Under the pieces are notes generated by a model, which was given only the letters and a program-made list of their open reading frames with translations, ran no database searches and was not told the DNA's origin. DNA of 64,000 nt from an uncultured bacterium (GTDB lineage: Bacteria; Bacillota; Clostridia; Oscillospirales; Oscillospiraceae): NCBI GenBank assembly GCA_947364395.1, contig CANASS010000005.1, positions 1 through 64,000 on the forward strand, given 5' to 3'. The first letter of the stretch is position 1; every line of letters begins with the position of its first letter. A program made the translations under genes and the position numbers. Shown piece after piece: positions 49,434 through 58,255 of this stretch.

Positions 49434-50498
49434 TTGGAGCTGTCCGAGCGAAAGAAGAAAATTCTACGCGCCGTGGTGGAAAGCTATATTCAGACGGCGG
49501 AGCCGGTGGGCTCCAAGGCGCTGGCGCAGCTGGCGGGACTGAAGGTGTCCTCCGCCACCATCCGCAACGAGCTGGCCGACCTGACGGAGCTGGGATACCT
49601 GGAGCAGCCCCACACCTCCGCCGGCCGGGTTCCCTCCCCCAAGGGCTACCGTCTGTACGTCAACGAGCTGATGGAGGAACAGCGGCTGAGCCTGGAGGAG
49701 ACAAAGCAGATCAACGACGCGCTGCACCTGAAAATGCGGGAGCTGGATAAGGTCATCGACCAGGCGGGACGGATGGTGTCCCAGCTCACCAACTACCCCG
49801 CTTTTGCCCTCACCGAGGGGGCGCGGCGGCTCACCATCCGGCGGTTCGACCTGATTCTGGTGGACTCCGCCTCCTTCATCGCCGTGGTGATGACGGACTC
49901 CAGCGTGGTGAAAAACAAGCTGTTCCGCCTCCCCGCCGAGCTGTCCGAGCCCCAGTTGCAGCTGCTCACCACCCTTTTGAACACCGCCTTCGTGGGCAAG
50001 ACCCTGGACCAGCTCACCCCGGAGCTGATGCGGGTGGCGGAGCACGCGGCGGGCAGCTCCTACGGGCTCATCTCCCTGGTGGTGTCCTTCGCCATGGAGG
50101 TGCTGGACACCCTGGAGAGCGGCGCGGTGTACACCGCTGGAACCAGCCACATCCTGGACCACCCCGAGTATCAGGACGTGGGCAAGGCCCAGAAGCTGAT
50201 GAGCTACCTGTCAGAGGACCGCTCCCTGACCCAGGCGCTGGCCCTGCCCGCCCTGGACGGGGACGACACAAAAATCCTGATTGGCCCGGAAAACGTGGCC
50301 GACGAACTGAAGGACACCAGCGTGGTGCTGGCAAGCTACGACATCGGGGACGGCATGAGGGGGGTCATCGGCGTGGTGGGTCCCACCCGGATGGATTACG
50401 CCAAGGTGGCCGCCAAGCTGTCCTATGTGGCGGATGGGCTGTCCAAGCTGTTCGGACAGCCGGAACTGCCCCCCAGCGCCCCGGAAAAGGAGGAATAA
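49434..50498 (+). CDS. hrcA: Heat-inducible transcription repressor HrcA
   Basis: 354 residues from TTG 49434: winged helix-turn-helix (LSERKKKILRAVVESYIQTAEPVGSKAL, VSSATIRNELADLTELGYLEQPHTSAGRVPS) and a C-terminal GAF-like dimerisation region ending in YDIGDGMRGVIGVVGPTRMDY. The TTG is preferred because AGGAGG lies seven bases upstream and homologs begin at LSERKK; the ATG at 49398 lies inside CIRCE. HrcA binds CIRCE and is itself controlled by chaperone availability (GroE in Bacillus). Confidence 0.95.
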   Translation: MELSERKKKILRAVVESYIQTAEPVGSKALAQLAGLKVSSATIRNELADLTELGYLEQPHTSAGRVPSPKGYRLYVNELMEEQRLSLEETKQINDALHLKMRELDKVIDQAGRMVSQLTNYPAFALTEGARRLTIRRFDLILVDSASFIAVVMTDSSVVKNKLFRLPAELSEPQLQLLTTLLNTAFVGKTLDQLTPELMRVAEHAAGSSYGLISLVVSFAMEVLDTLESGAVYTAGTSHILDHPEYQDVGKAQKLMSYLSEDRSLTQALALPALDGDDTKILIGPENVADELKDTSVVLASYDIGDGMRGVIGVVGPTRMDYAKVAAKLSYVADGLSKLFGQPELPPSAPEKEE

Positions 50499-50504
50499 AG
50501 CCCC

Positions 50505-51077
50505 ATGGCAAAGGATCAGAAAAAGGAGAATCCCATCCCCGAGGAGGAGCAGGACCTCAACGGGCCCGCCCCGGAGCAGGAGGCGGAGGCCGGAACCGCC
50601 GAGACCCCCGGAGAGGGCGGAGACGCGATCCAGGAGGAGGAGCCCCAAAAGGACCAGGGCCAGCTGCTGGCCGAGGCGGCGGATAAATACCTGCGCCTGG
50701 CGGCGGAGTACGACAACTACCGCAAGCGCACCGCCAAGGAGAAGGAAAACGCTTGGTCCGAGGCCAAAGCCCAGACTGTGGCGGCCTTCCTCCCGGTGTA
50801 CGACAACCTGGAGCGGGCCCTCAAGCAGGAGACCGCCGACGAGGCCTACAAAAAGGGCGTGGAGATGACCATGAAGGGCCTCCAGGACGCCCTCACCGGC
50901 CTGGGAGTGGAGATGATCCCCGCCCTGGGCGAGACCTTCGACCCCAACCGGCACAACGCCGTGATGCACTGTGACGACGGGGAGGCCGGAGAGAGCACCA
51001 TTGTGGAGGTGTTCCAGCAGGGCTTTATCTGCGGGGACAAGGTGATCCGGTTCTCCATGGTGAAGGTGGCCAATTGA
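50505..51077 (+). CDS. grpE: Nucleotide exchange factor GrpE
   Basis: 190 residues: acidic Gln/Glu-rich N-terminal tail (1-55), long coiled coil (about 60-115, LAEAADKYLRLAAEYDNYRKRT) and C-terminal beta-wing (GVEMIPALGETFDPNRHNAV, VFQQGFICGDKVIRFSMVKV). It releases ADP from DnaK. The ATG comes six bases after hrcA. A repeat element begins directly after its stop. Confidence 0.96.
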   Translation: MAKDQKKENPIPEEEQDLNGPAPEQEAEAGTAETPGEGGDAIQEEEPQKDQGQLLAEAADKYLRLAAEYDNYRKRTAKEKENAWSEAKAQTVAAFLPVYDNLERALKQETADEAYKKGVEMTMKGLQDALTGLGVEMIPALGETFDPNRHNAVMHCDDGEAGESTIVEVFQQGFICGDKVIRFSMVKVAN

Positions 51078-51211
51078 GAAGCGCGGAGAAGCGGACAGTG
51101 AGGGAGCTTGGAGCGGAGCGAAGGCAAAAGCCCAGGACCCACAGCGTGGGACCGGGTTTTGTCTGAGCCGCAGCGAAAGCGACCGAGCGTCCTGGCCGCT
51201 TCACAGCGTGC
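51078..51211 (+). repeat. Imperfect palindromic repeat after grpE (copy 1)
   Basis: It begins immediately after the stop codon with GAAGCGCGGAGAAGCGG, then ACAGTGAGGG, and ends with CCGCTTCACAGCGTG, which is complementary to a variant of the beginning. Internal short hairpin CCCACAGCGTGGG. Copy 2 follows dnaK. The dnaK leader with its ribosome site (AGGAGG) follows. Confidence 0.7.
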
Positions 51212-51278
51212 CAACAAAGCAGTTCTCAATATTTCACATTGTTAAAAATATACTTTCATATAACAGGAGGAAATCACT

Positions 51279-53114
51279 ATGAGCAAGATCATCGGTATCG
51301 ACTTAGGCACGACCAACAGCTGCGTCTCCGTCATGGAGGGCGGCGAGGCCGTGGTCATCCCCAACGCCGAGGGCAACCGCACCACCCCGTCCGTGGTGGC
51401 CTTCTCCAAGGACGGCGAGCGCATGGTGGGCCAGGTGGCCAAGCGTCAGGCCATCACCAACCCCGACCGCACCATCGCCTCCATCAAGCGTGAAATGGGT
51501 TCCGATTACCGTGTGCCCATCGACGGCAAGAACTACACCCCCCAGGAGATCTCCGCCATGGTCCTCCAGAAGCTGAAGGCGGACGCCGAGGCCTACCTGG
51601 GCCAGACCATCACCGAGGCCGTCATCACCGTCCCCGCCTACTTCACCGACGCCCAGCGTCAGGCCACCAAGGACGCTGGCAAGATCGCCGGCATGGAGGT
51701 CAAGCGCATCATCAACGAGCCCACCGCCGCCGCCCTGGCCTACGGCGTGGACAAGGAGTCCGACCAGAAGATCATGGTGTACGACCTGGGCGGCGGCACC
51801 TTCGACGTGTCCGTGCTGGAGGTGGGCGACGGCGTCATCGAGGTGCTGGCCACCGCGGGCAACAACCGCCTGGGCGGCGACGACTTTGACAAGTGTGTCA
51901 TGGACTGGATGGCCGCCGAGTTCAAAAAGACGGAGGGCATTGACCTCACCGGCGACAAGGTGGCTATGCAGCGGCTGAAAGAGGCCGCCGAAAAGGCCAA
52001 GATCGAGCTGTCCGGCGTCACCTCCACCACCATCAACCTGCCCTATATCACCGCCGACGCCACCGGCCCCAAGCATCTGGACCTGTCCCTGTCCCGGGCC
52101 AAGTTCGACCAGCTCACCTCCCATCTGGTGGACGCCACCGCCGGTCCTGTGCGCCAGGCCATGAGCGACGCGGGCCTGTCCGGCAATGACATCCAGAAGG
52201 TGCTGATGGTGGGCGGCTCCAGCCGGATTCCCGCCGTCCAGGACATGGTGAAGCGGCTCACCGGCAAAGAGGGCTTCAAGGGCATCAACCCCGACGAGTG
52301 CGTGGCCATGGGCGCGGCCCTCCAGGGCGGCGTGTTCACCGGCGACACCAAGGGCCTGCTGCTGCTGGACGTGACCCCCCTGTCCCTGGGCATTGAGACC
52401 ATGGGCGGCGTGATGACCAAGCTCATCGAGCGCAACACCACCATTCCCGCCAAGAAGTCCCAGACCTTCACCACCGCCGCGGACAACCAGACCTCTGTGG
52501 AGGTCCACGTGCTCCAGGGCGAGCGGGAGATGGCCCAGTACAACAAGACCCTGGGCCGGTTCCACCTGGACGGCATCGCCCCCGCCCGCCGGGGCGTGCC
52601 CCAGATCGAGGTCACCTTTGACATCGACGCCAACGGCATCGTCAACGTGTCCGCCAAGGACCTGGGCACCGGCACCGAGCAGCACATCACCATCACCTCC
52701 TCCACCAACATGTCCAAGGAGGACGTGGACAAGGCCGTCCGGGAGGCGGAGCAGTTCGCCGCCGAGGACGCCAAGCGCAAGGAAGAGGTGGACACCCGGA
52801 ATCAGGCCGACCAGATGGTGTACCAGACCGAAAAGACCTTGGACGAGATGGGCGACAAGCTGGACGCCGGTGACAAGGCCAGCGTCCAGGGCCCCCTGGA
52901 GAAGCTGAAGGAGACCCTGAAGGGCAATGACACCCAGGCCATCAAGGACGCCACCGAGGAGCTGACCAAGGCCTTCTACGCCGTCAGCGAAAAGCTGTAC
53001 GCTCAGGCGGGCGGTCAGGCCGGTCCCGGCCCCGACATGGGCGGCCAGCAGCCCCAGGGCGGCGGCGACAACGTGGTGGACGCGGACTATGAGGTCGTTG
53101 ACGACGACAAATAA
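51279..53114 (+). CDS. dnaK: Chaperone DnaK (Hsp70)
   Basis: 611 residues, normal length. Nucleotide-binding domain signatures: IGIDLGTTNSCV, VYDLGGGTFDVSVLE, VLMVGGSSRIPAVQ; the linker and substrate-binding domain follow (LLLLDVTPLSLGIET, NTTIPAKKSQTF), and the C-terminus is Gly/Gln-rich ending VVDADYEVVDDDK. It folds nascent and stressed proteins with DnaJ and GrpE. AGGAGG precedes ATG 51279. Codon use is strongly biased to C/G-ending codons, as expected for an abundant protein. Confidence 0.99.
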   Translation: MSKIIGIDLGTTNSCVSVMEGGEAVVIPNAEGNRTTPSVVAFSKDGERMVGQVAKRQAITNPDRTIASIKREMGSDYRVPIDGKNYTPQEISAMVLQKLKADAEAYLGQTITEAVITVPAYFTDAQRQATKDAGKIAGMEVKRIINEPTAAALAYGVDKESDQKIMVYDLGGGTFDVSVLEVGDGVIEVLATAGNNRLGGDDFDKCVMDWMAAEFKKTEGIDLTGDKVAMQRLKEAAEKAKIELSGVTSTTINLPYITADATGPKHLDLSLSRAKFDQLTSHLVDATAGPVRQAMSDAGLSGNDIQKVLMVGGSSRIPAVQDMVKRLTGKEGFKGINPDECVAMGAALQGGVFTGDTKGLLLLDVTPLSLGIETMGGVMTKLIERNTTIPAKKSQTFTTAADNQTSVEVHVLQGEREMAQYNKTLGRFHLDGIAPARRGVPQIEVTFDIDANGIVNVSAKDLGTGTEQHITITSSTNMSKEDVDKAVREAEQFAAEDAKRKEEVDTRNQADQMVYQTEKTLDEMGDKLDAGDKASVQGPLEKLKETLKGNDTQAIKDATEELTKAFYAVSEKLYAQAGGQAGPGPDMGGQQPQGGGDNVVDADYEVVDDDK

Positions 53115-53219
53115 GAAGCGCGGAGAAGCGGGCAGCGAGGGGCGCTGTGTGCCGGCGGCACACAGCGCCAGCCGGGACCGAGAGAAAATGTCCGAACGTC
53201 CCGGCCCCTTCGCGGCGTG
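53115..53219 (+). repeat. Imperfect palindromic repeat after dnaK (copy 2)
   Basis: It begins directly after the stop codon with GAAGCGCGGAGAAGCGG, then GCAGCGAGGG, matching copy 1 at 27 of about 29 positions, has an internal hairpin GGCGCTGTGTGCC-GGC-GGCACACAGCGCC, and ends with CCCCTTCGCGGCGTG. Confidence 0.7.
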
Positions 53220-53296
53220 ACAGTGCGCAAACCTAACAACGGGCGGCAGCGGGGCAAACTGCCCCGCCGTTTCCCTGTCAAGAGGTGATTCCATAT

Positions 53297-54451
53297 ATGG
53301 CAGATCAAAAACGAGATTACTATGAAGTGCTGGGCGTGCCCAAGTCCGCCTCCGACGATGAGCTGAAAAAGGCATACCGCAAGCTGGCCAAGCAGTACCA
53401 CCCGGACATGAACCCCGGCAACAAGGACGCCGAGGCCAAGTTCAAGGAGGTCAACGAGGCCTACGAGGTGCTGTCCGACAAGGACAAGCGGGCCAAGTAT
53501 GACCAGTTCGGCCACGCCGGGGTGGACCCCAATTTCGGCGCGGGGGGCTTCGGCGGCGGTTTTGATATGGGAGACATAGATCTGGGGGACATCTTTGGGT
53601 CCTTCTTCGGCGGGGGGTTCGGCGGCTTCGGCGGCCAGCGTCAGGCCGACCCCACCGCCCCCAAGCGGGGAGCCTCCGTCCGGGCCAGCCTCACCATCAA
53701 ATTCGCCGAGGCCATGAGCGGCTGTGAAAAGGAGCTCAACGTGCCCCGGATGGAGACCTGCGAGGACTGCCGGGGCTCCGGCTGCGCCCCCGGCACCACC
53801 GCCGAGGTGTGCCCCGACTGCCGGGGCTCCGGCCAGATCCGCATACAGCGCGGCGGCGGCAGCTTCGCCTTCTCCACCACCGCGCCCTGCTCCAAGTGCC
53901 GGGGCACGGGCAAGATCATCCACCAGCCCTGCTCCTCCTGCCGGGGCAGCGGCCAGATCCGCCGCCAGCGGAAGATCAAGGTCCGCATACCCGCAGGCAT
54001 CTACGACGGTCAGACCATCTCCATGCGGGGCCAGGGCAACGGCGGCGACAACGGCGGGCCCGCCGGGGACCTGCTGGTGAATGTGGCGGTGATCCCCGAC
54101 CCCCGGTTCGAGCGGGACGGAAACGACCTGTATTCCCAGCGGAACGTGAGCTTCACCCAGGCGGCCCTGGGGGCGGAGCTGGAGATCGACACCATCGACG
54201 GCAAGGTGAAGTACGACCTGCCCGCCGGGACCCAGCCGGGCACCGTGTTCCGCCTGCGGGGCAAGGGCGCCCCCAGCATCAACGGCCGGGGCCGGGGGGA
54301 CCAGTACGTCACCGTCCAGGTGCAGGTGCCCACCAACCTGACCAGCCAGCAGAAGGACGCCCTGACGGCCTATGCCCAGGCCATGGGAGAGGGGAGCCCC
54401 GCCCCGGCCACGCCGGTGAAGGACTTCTTCTCCAAGAAGAAAAAGAAGTAA
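53297..54451 (+). CDS. dnaJ: Co-chaperone DnaJ (Hsp40)
   Basis: 384 residues: J-domain (DYYEVLGVPKSASDDELKKAYRKLA, HPD in YHPDMNPG), Gly/Phe region (GGFGGGFDMG), four zinc-finger repeats (CEDCRGSGC, CPDCRGSGQ, CSKCRGTGK, CSSCRGSGQ) and the C-terminal substrate domains. ATG 53297 is the family start (MADQKRDYYEVLG), eight bases after GAGGTGA. Last gene of the CIRCE operon, with a terminator directly after it. Confidence 0.98.
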   Translation: MADQKRDYYEVLGVPKSASDDELKKAYRKLAKQYHPDMNPGNKDAEAKFKEVNEAYEVLSDKDKRAKYDQFGHAGVDPNFGAGGFGGGFDMGDIDLGDIFGSFFGGGFGGFGGQRQADPTAPKRGASVRASLTIKFAEAMSGCEKELNVPRMETCEDCRGSGCAPGTTAEVCPDCRGSGQIRIQRGGGSFAFSTTAPCSKCRGTGKIIHQPCSSCRGSGQIRRQRKIKVRIPAGIYDGQTISMRGQGNGGDNGGPAGDLLVNVAVIPDPRFERDGNDLYSQRNVSFTQAALGAELEIDTIDGKVKYDLPAGTQPGTVFRLRGKGAPSINGRGRGDQYVTVQVQVPTNLTSQQKDALTAYAQAMGEGSPAPATPVKDFFSKKKKK

Positions 54452-54455
54452 AAAG

Positions 54456-54492
54456 GAGGACGAAAGCGGTTTGCTTTCGTCCTCTTGCTTTT
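54456..54492 (+). terminator. Terminator of the dnaK operon
   Basis: Stem GAGGACGAAAGC / GCTTTCGTCCTC with a five-base loop, followed by TTGCTTTT. It may also serve the convergent gene ending at 54491. Confidence 0.88.
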
Positions 54493-54955
54493 AATCCCGT
54501 TCTCTCTCGTAGGTGTTTTCCTTTTCCAGCACCCAGGGGATGTCGGCATTTATCTCCATCTGCACGACAGGCCGGGGACAGTTTTCCTGGACACAGTCCA
54601 GGTCTCCTTTGAAAAAGATTTGAAAGCCGCGCGGGCCAAAGGGTTCCCCCTCCGTCACTTGCCAAAGCTCTTCTCCCTCCGATAACAGCGTGCCGCACAG
54701 GTGATACCAGCCGCCATAAAACAGAGTGCCGTCCTTATTCGTGTGGTTCACAAAGACCTCAATGGGCTTTTTCGCGTCCGCGCCCAGGGCGGTGAAAAAG
54801 GATTTGACGCGCTCTGGGAACAGGTCCGCCGCCCGTTCAAAATTTATGCAGCCGTCGCAGTCGCAGCACTGGTTGGCGGTGGGCTCGGTTTTGTACCATT
54901 GACGGGTGCGCTCCACGTCCACATCGACGCGGTAGGGACCAAACTCAAAAATCAT
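54491..54955 (-). CDS. Conserved hypothetical protein with a CxCxxC motif
   Basis: 154 residues, cytosolic. The N-terminal VDVDVERTRQWYKTEP is followed by NQCCDCDGCINF (Cys-rich, possibly metal-binding), a helix ERVKSFFTALGADAKKPIEVF, then a beta-rich half with YGGWYHLCGTLL. I recognise the pattern as a recurrent family of small clostridial proteins without known function. ATG 54955 has GGAGGT five bases upstream. It is the last gene of the minus-strand run that includes the MBOAT and DHHW genes. Confidence 0.75.
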   Translation of the reverse strand: MIFEFGPYRVDVDVERTRQWYKTEPTANQCCDCDGCINFERAADLFPERVKSFFTALGADAKKPIEVFVNHTNKDGTLFYGGWYHLCGTLLSEGEELWQVTEGEPFGPRGFQIFFKGDLDCVQENCPRPVVQMEINADIPWVLEKENTYERERD

Positions 54956-54968
54956 GGTCAACCTCCAG

Positions 54969-56375
54969 TTAAAACCGGAAATAAATAAACGGATTGTATT
55001 TGGAGCTGATGATGGCCACCACGCACACCCCGGCCAGGACCAGGTGGAGCAGGTTGTTTGCCGCCAAGGCCGCAGGGGAATCATAACCGCTCAGCCGGAA
55101 CTTTTGGGGCATGGGCAGCATCCACACCAGCCCCAGGGGGAGGAAGAACAGCCCGTACAGCACAGACATGTCCGCCGCCGCCATCCCCACCCAGTCGGTG
55201 GGGTGGTAGGTGAACATCTGCCCCAGGGCCGCCAGGAGGCGGGAGAAATCGGTGAGGTTGAACAGCACCCAGCCCACCACCACAAAAAACATGGCGTAGG
55301 CCCAGCCCGCAAATTTCGGCAGCTTGTCCAGCCACTTTTGCAGCCACAGCTTTTCCGCCAGCAGCAGCACGGCATAGTACAGCCCCCACAGCAGGAAATT
55401 CCACTGGGCCCCGTGCCAGAAGCCTGTCAGCCCCCACACGATGAAGATGTTCAGCATCCAGCGGGGTTTGCCCACCCGGTTGCCCCCCAGGGGGATGTAG
55501 ATGTAGTCCCGGAACCAGGTGGACAAGGAGATATGCCACCGCCGCCAGAATTCGGTGATGGAGGTGGAGGCGTAGGGGTGGTCAAAGTTCTCCAGGAAGT
55601 GGAAGCCGAAAATCCGCCCCAGGCCGATGGCCATGTCGCTGTAGCCGGAAAAGTCGAAGTAAATTTGCAGGGTGTAGGCCACCGCCGCCGCCCAATACAT
55701 GGCGGTGCCGTACAGGGCCGGGTCCCCGCCGTAGATGGTCTCCGCCAGCGCCCCCGCGGCGTTGGCCATGACGGCCTTTTTCGCCAGCCCCTGGATGAAC
55801 CGGCGCATCCCCGCCGCCGCGCCGTCCAGGCTCTCCCGGCGCTCCCGGATTTCGTGTTCCACCGTCTGGTAGCGGACGATGGGCCCGGCAATGAGCTGAG
55901 GGAAAAAGCTGACGTACAGCAGCAGGTAGAAATAGCTGCGCTGAACCGCCACCTTTCCCCGGTACAGGTCGATGACATAGGACAGAATCTGGAAAGTGTA
56001 GAAGCTGATGCCGATGGGCAGGGCGATCTCGGGCAGGTCCAGCCGGACCCCCAGCAGCAGGCTCAGGTTGTCCGCCGCAAAGTTCAGGTATTTGAACACA
56101 AACAGGTTCGCCGCCAGCAACGCCACGGCGACTAAAAAGACGGCCTTTTTGCGCCTGGTGTCGTCCTTCCAACGCTCCATCAGCAGGCCGCCCCCGTAGG
56201 CCTCCAGGGCAGCCAGCAGCATGACCGCCAGCAGCCGGGGCTCCCCCCAGGCGTAGAACACCAGGGACGCCGCCAGCAGCACCGCGTTGCGCCAGATTCG
56301 GTTGCTCCAGGCGAAGTACAGCAAAAACACCACCGGGAAAAAAGCGTAGACAAAGGGAAGGGTGCTGAATACCAT
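54969..56375 (-). CDS. MBOAT-family O-acyltransferase (AlgI/DltB-like)
   Basis: 468 residues with about 10-11 membrane segments. Diagnostic stretches are FVFKYLNFAADNL, LPIGISFYTFQILSYVID, YLLLYVSFFPQLIAGPIVRY, IYFDFSGYSDMAIGLG, ASTSITEFWRRWHISLSTWFRDYIYIPLGG and the catalytic histidine in GLTGFWHGAQWNF. It moves acetyl groups across the membrane onto an extracellular polymer. It is paired two bases downstream of a DHHW/AlgJ-like gene, which usually completes the transfer. The polymer is unknown; no alginate or teichoic acid genes are next to it. Confidence 0.92.
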   Translation of the reverse strand: MVFSTLPFVYAFFPVVFLLYFAWSNRIWRNAVLLAASLVFYAWGEPRLLAVMLLAALEAYGGGLLMERWKDDTRRKKAVFLVAVALLAANLFVFKYLNFAADNLSLLLGVRLDLPEIALPIGISFYTFQILSYVIDLYRGKVAVQRSYFYLLLYVSFFPQLIAGPIVRYQTVEHEIRERRESLDGAAAGMRRFIQGLAKKAVMANAAGALAETIYGGDPALYGTAMYWAAAVAYTLQIYFDFSGYSDMAIGLGRIFGFHFLENFDHPYASTSITEFWRRWHISLSTWFRDYIYIPLGGNRVGKPRWMLNIFIVWGLTGFWHGAQWNFLLWGLYYAVLLLAEKLWLQKWLDKLPKFAGWAYAMFFVVVGWVLFNLTDFSRLLAALGQMFTYHPTDWVGMAAADMSVLYGLFFLPLGLVWMLPMPQKFRLSGYDSPAALAANNLLHLVLAGVCVVAIISSKYNPFIYFRF

Positions 56376-56377
56376 GC

Positions 56378-57538
56378 TCAGCCCTCCAGACGGAACTCGT
56401 CCATGAGATAGTAGTCGATGTTGCCGATGAGCAGCACCTGAGTGATGCCGTGGGCCTCCACGTAGTCCGAGAAGGAGAAGGGCTCCCCCATGTACGCCTC
56501 GTAGTACCGCAGATCCACGGCGTATGTGCGGTTAAAGTGGGTGGACAGCAGCCGGACCACCGCGTTGTCATAGGACTCCCCCAAAATCAGCAGGTTTTCC
56601 CGGTCCGCCCTGCCGGTGGAAAAGGTTACCTCTCCGGCGTCCCAGCCGTAGAACCCGCCGTAGGAGGGCTCGTCCCCCGTTCCGGCGAAAAACCCCTCCT
56701 GATTGCCGTAGCTGCCGGGGATGCCGTTCACCGTGACCTCCATGTCCGGGAAGTCGAAGGGATAGGCGGAAAAGGGCTCCTCAAAGGCGGCCGCCGCCCC
56801 GGAGGCCTTGGAGCCGGAAAAGGTCCCCAGCGTCCGGGCCTCCCCGGCGGGCGTCAGGAGGGCGTCCTCCACCCCCAGCAGATCCAGCAGCCGGGTGTAG
56901 GCCAGGTAGGAGCCGTCCAGGTTCCAGTGGTGGTCGGTGCGGTAGAACCAGCCGCTGAACTGGTCAAAGCTGTCCACCGCGAATTTCCCCAGCCGGTCCC
57001 GGGGCAGGTCCAGGCGGTCAAAGAGGTACTGGCAGGCGGGGATTTTCTCCCCCGTCTCAAAGTTGATGTCAGTGTCCTTTTCGATGTAGTAGACGTAAAA
57101 ATCCAGCTGGGGGTGGGCGGAAAAATATTCGTTATAGTTGTCCGCCTTGGCCGCCAGCCTCTCCGTCATGTCCGCCAGGACCCGGGGCGGATAGGCGATA
57201 TACCCGTCGAACAGCAGCGTGTCCACATAATTCACATACCGCCCGCGGCACAGGGGCAGGAGGGGGTCCGCCGCCGCCTTCAGATAGCGGGAGGAGGTGA
57301 AGTTATACGCCCGCTTGTACACCTGGGCCAGCTGCACCTGGTCGGCCAGGGCCTTGTCCACGCTGTCCTGGAAGGAGCCGTCCAGCCAGCCCTCCAGGGT
57401 GAGGGGGCTGATTTTCTCCGCGTAGCGGTTTTCGTAGGCGTTGACCTCCTTGGGGAAGAGCGCCGTCCGCGCCAGCCCCGCCAGCAGGAGCAGGACAATC
57501 CCGCCCACAAATATGGCGTTCACAGCCTTTTTCACCAT
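56378..57538 (-). CDS. DHHW-family (AlgJ-like) acetylation partner protein
   Basis: 386 residues: an N-terminal membrane anchor (VNAIFVGGIVLLLLAGLART) and an SGNH-hydrolase-like extracellular domain. YRTDHHWNLDG (about residue 200) is the DHHW signature, and LILGESYDNAVVRLLSTHF is a GDS-like serine motif. Partners of MBOAT proteins, such proteins take the acetyl group and place it on surface glycans. Start ATG 57538; it is upstream of the MBOAT gene by two bases in one operon. Confidence 0.85.
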   Translation of the reverse strand: MVKKAVNAIFVGGIVLLLLAGLARTALFPKEVNAYENRYAEKISPLTLEGWLDGSFQDSVDKALADQVQLAQVYKRAYNFTSSRYLKAAADPLLPLCRGRYVNYVDTLLFDGYIAYPPRVLADMTERLAAKADNYNEYFSAHPQLDFYVYYIEKDTDINFETGEKIPACQYLFDRLDLPRDRLGKFAVDSFDQFSGWFYRTDHHWNLDGSYLAYTRLLDLLGVEDALLTPAGEARTLGTFSGSKASGAAAAFEEPFSAYPFDFPDMEVTVNGIPGSYGNQEGFFAGTGDEPSYGGFYGWDAGEVTFSTGRADRENLLILGESYDNAVVRLLSTHFNRTYAVDLRYYEAYMGEPFSFSDYVEAHGITQVLLIGNIDYYLMDEFRLEG

Positions 57539-57565
57539 GATATTCCGCCTTTCTATGGAATAAAC

Positions 57566-57609
57566 GGGCCCGTATCCCAGCCTTTGGCCGGGAATACAGG
57601 CCCTTTTTT
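57566..57609. terminator. Hairpin between the 57615 gene and the DHHW gene
   Basis: An imperfect stem (GGGCC...GTAT..CCC with GGG..ATAC..GGCCC) is followed by TTTTTT on the plus strand and by GTTTATT on the minus strand. It lies after the minus-strand stop at 57615, so partial termination before the DHHW gene is likely. Confidence 0.55.
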
Positions 57610-57614
57610 GCCGC

Positions 57615-58022
57615 TCAGCAGTCCACGGTGATATTGTCCGTGCCGTGGGCCTCGAACTCGTCGATATAGGCGTCGATGCGCTGGGTCAGCTCGTCGTAGT
57701 TGGTCTCGTCAATGGGTACGTCGTCCATATCCCGCCGGGCCAGGTCCTCCGCCAATATCTCAAAAAACACGTTGTTCTCATACTCCATGATGGCCTCGTG
57801 GATGCCCCCCTCGGCGAAAGCCCGGGAGGGGATAACCTCTCCCTGATAGGTCTCGGCCAGACTGGGCATACCCTCTTGGGCCGCCTTGGCGAAGAGCAGG
57901 CCCTCCACCTCGTCGTAGTCCTTGAAACGGTCCTCGCCCCGGGTGGAGTTCAAGATCCAGTTGCCGATGTACACCATGTCCAACAGACGCCGCAGCTGCT
58001 TTCGCGTCAGTTCCAGTTCCAT
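57615..58022 (-). CDS. Small acidic hypothetical protein
   Basis: 135 residues, mostly helical, with acidic C-terminal half (DDVPIDETNYDELTQRIDAYIDEFEAHG). No motif or membrane segment. Start ATG 58022 (MELELTRKQLRRLLD) with AAGGAGG upstream; a sigma-A promoter (TTGACA-N16-TATAAT) lies at 58086-58113, so the gene is expressed on its own. Function unknown. Confidence 0.75.
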   Translation of the reverse strand: MELELTRKQLRRLLDMVYIGNWILNSTRGEDRFKDYDEVEGLLFAKAAQEGMPSLAETYQGEVIPSRAFAEGGIHEAIMEYENNVFFEILAEDLARRDMDDVPIDETNYDELTQRIDAYIDEFEAHGTDNITVDC

Positions 58023-58085
58023 GCTAAAGCCCTCCTTCGGCTGGTAGTCCATCAGGCGGCGCGCCGCCGCGCATACTCGTCTTAT

Positions 58086-58113
58086 ATTATACGATACCCG
58101 GCCCAATTGTCAA
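58086..58113 (-). promoter_or_regulatory. Consensus sigma-A promoter of the 57615 gene
   Basis: On the minus strand: TTGACA (58108-58113), a 16-base spacer and TATAAT (58086-58091). Confidence 0.8.
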
Positions 58114-58255
58114 TGGTCATACTTGGCGCTGTTCCCTCATTCTGTACCCGTTCCGTCCGCCCTTCCGGCGGGGGCCCGGAAAAACCGGGCATACCCGGCG
58201 CGCCGCCGTCATATAGTCAGGCAGGGTGAAGATTTGACGACGGAGTGTGATACCG

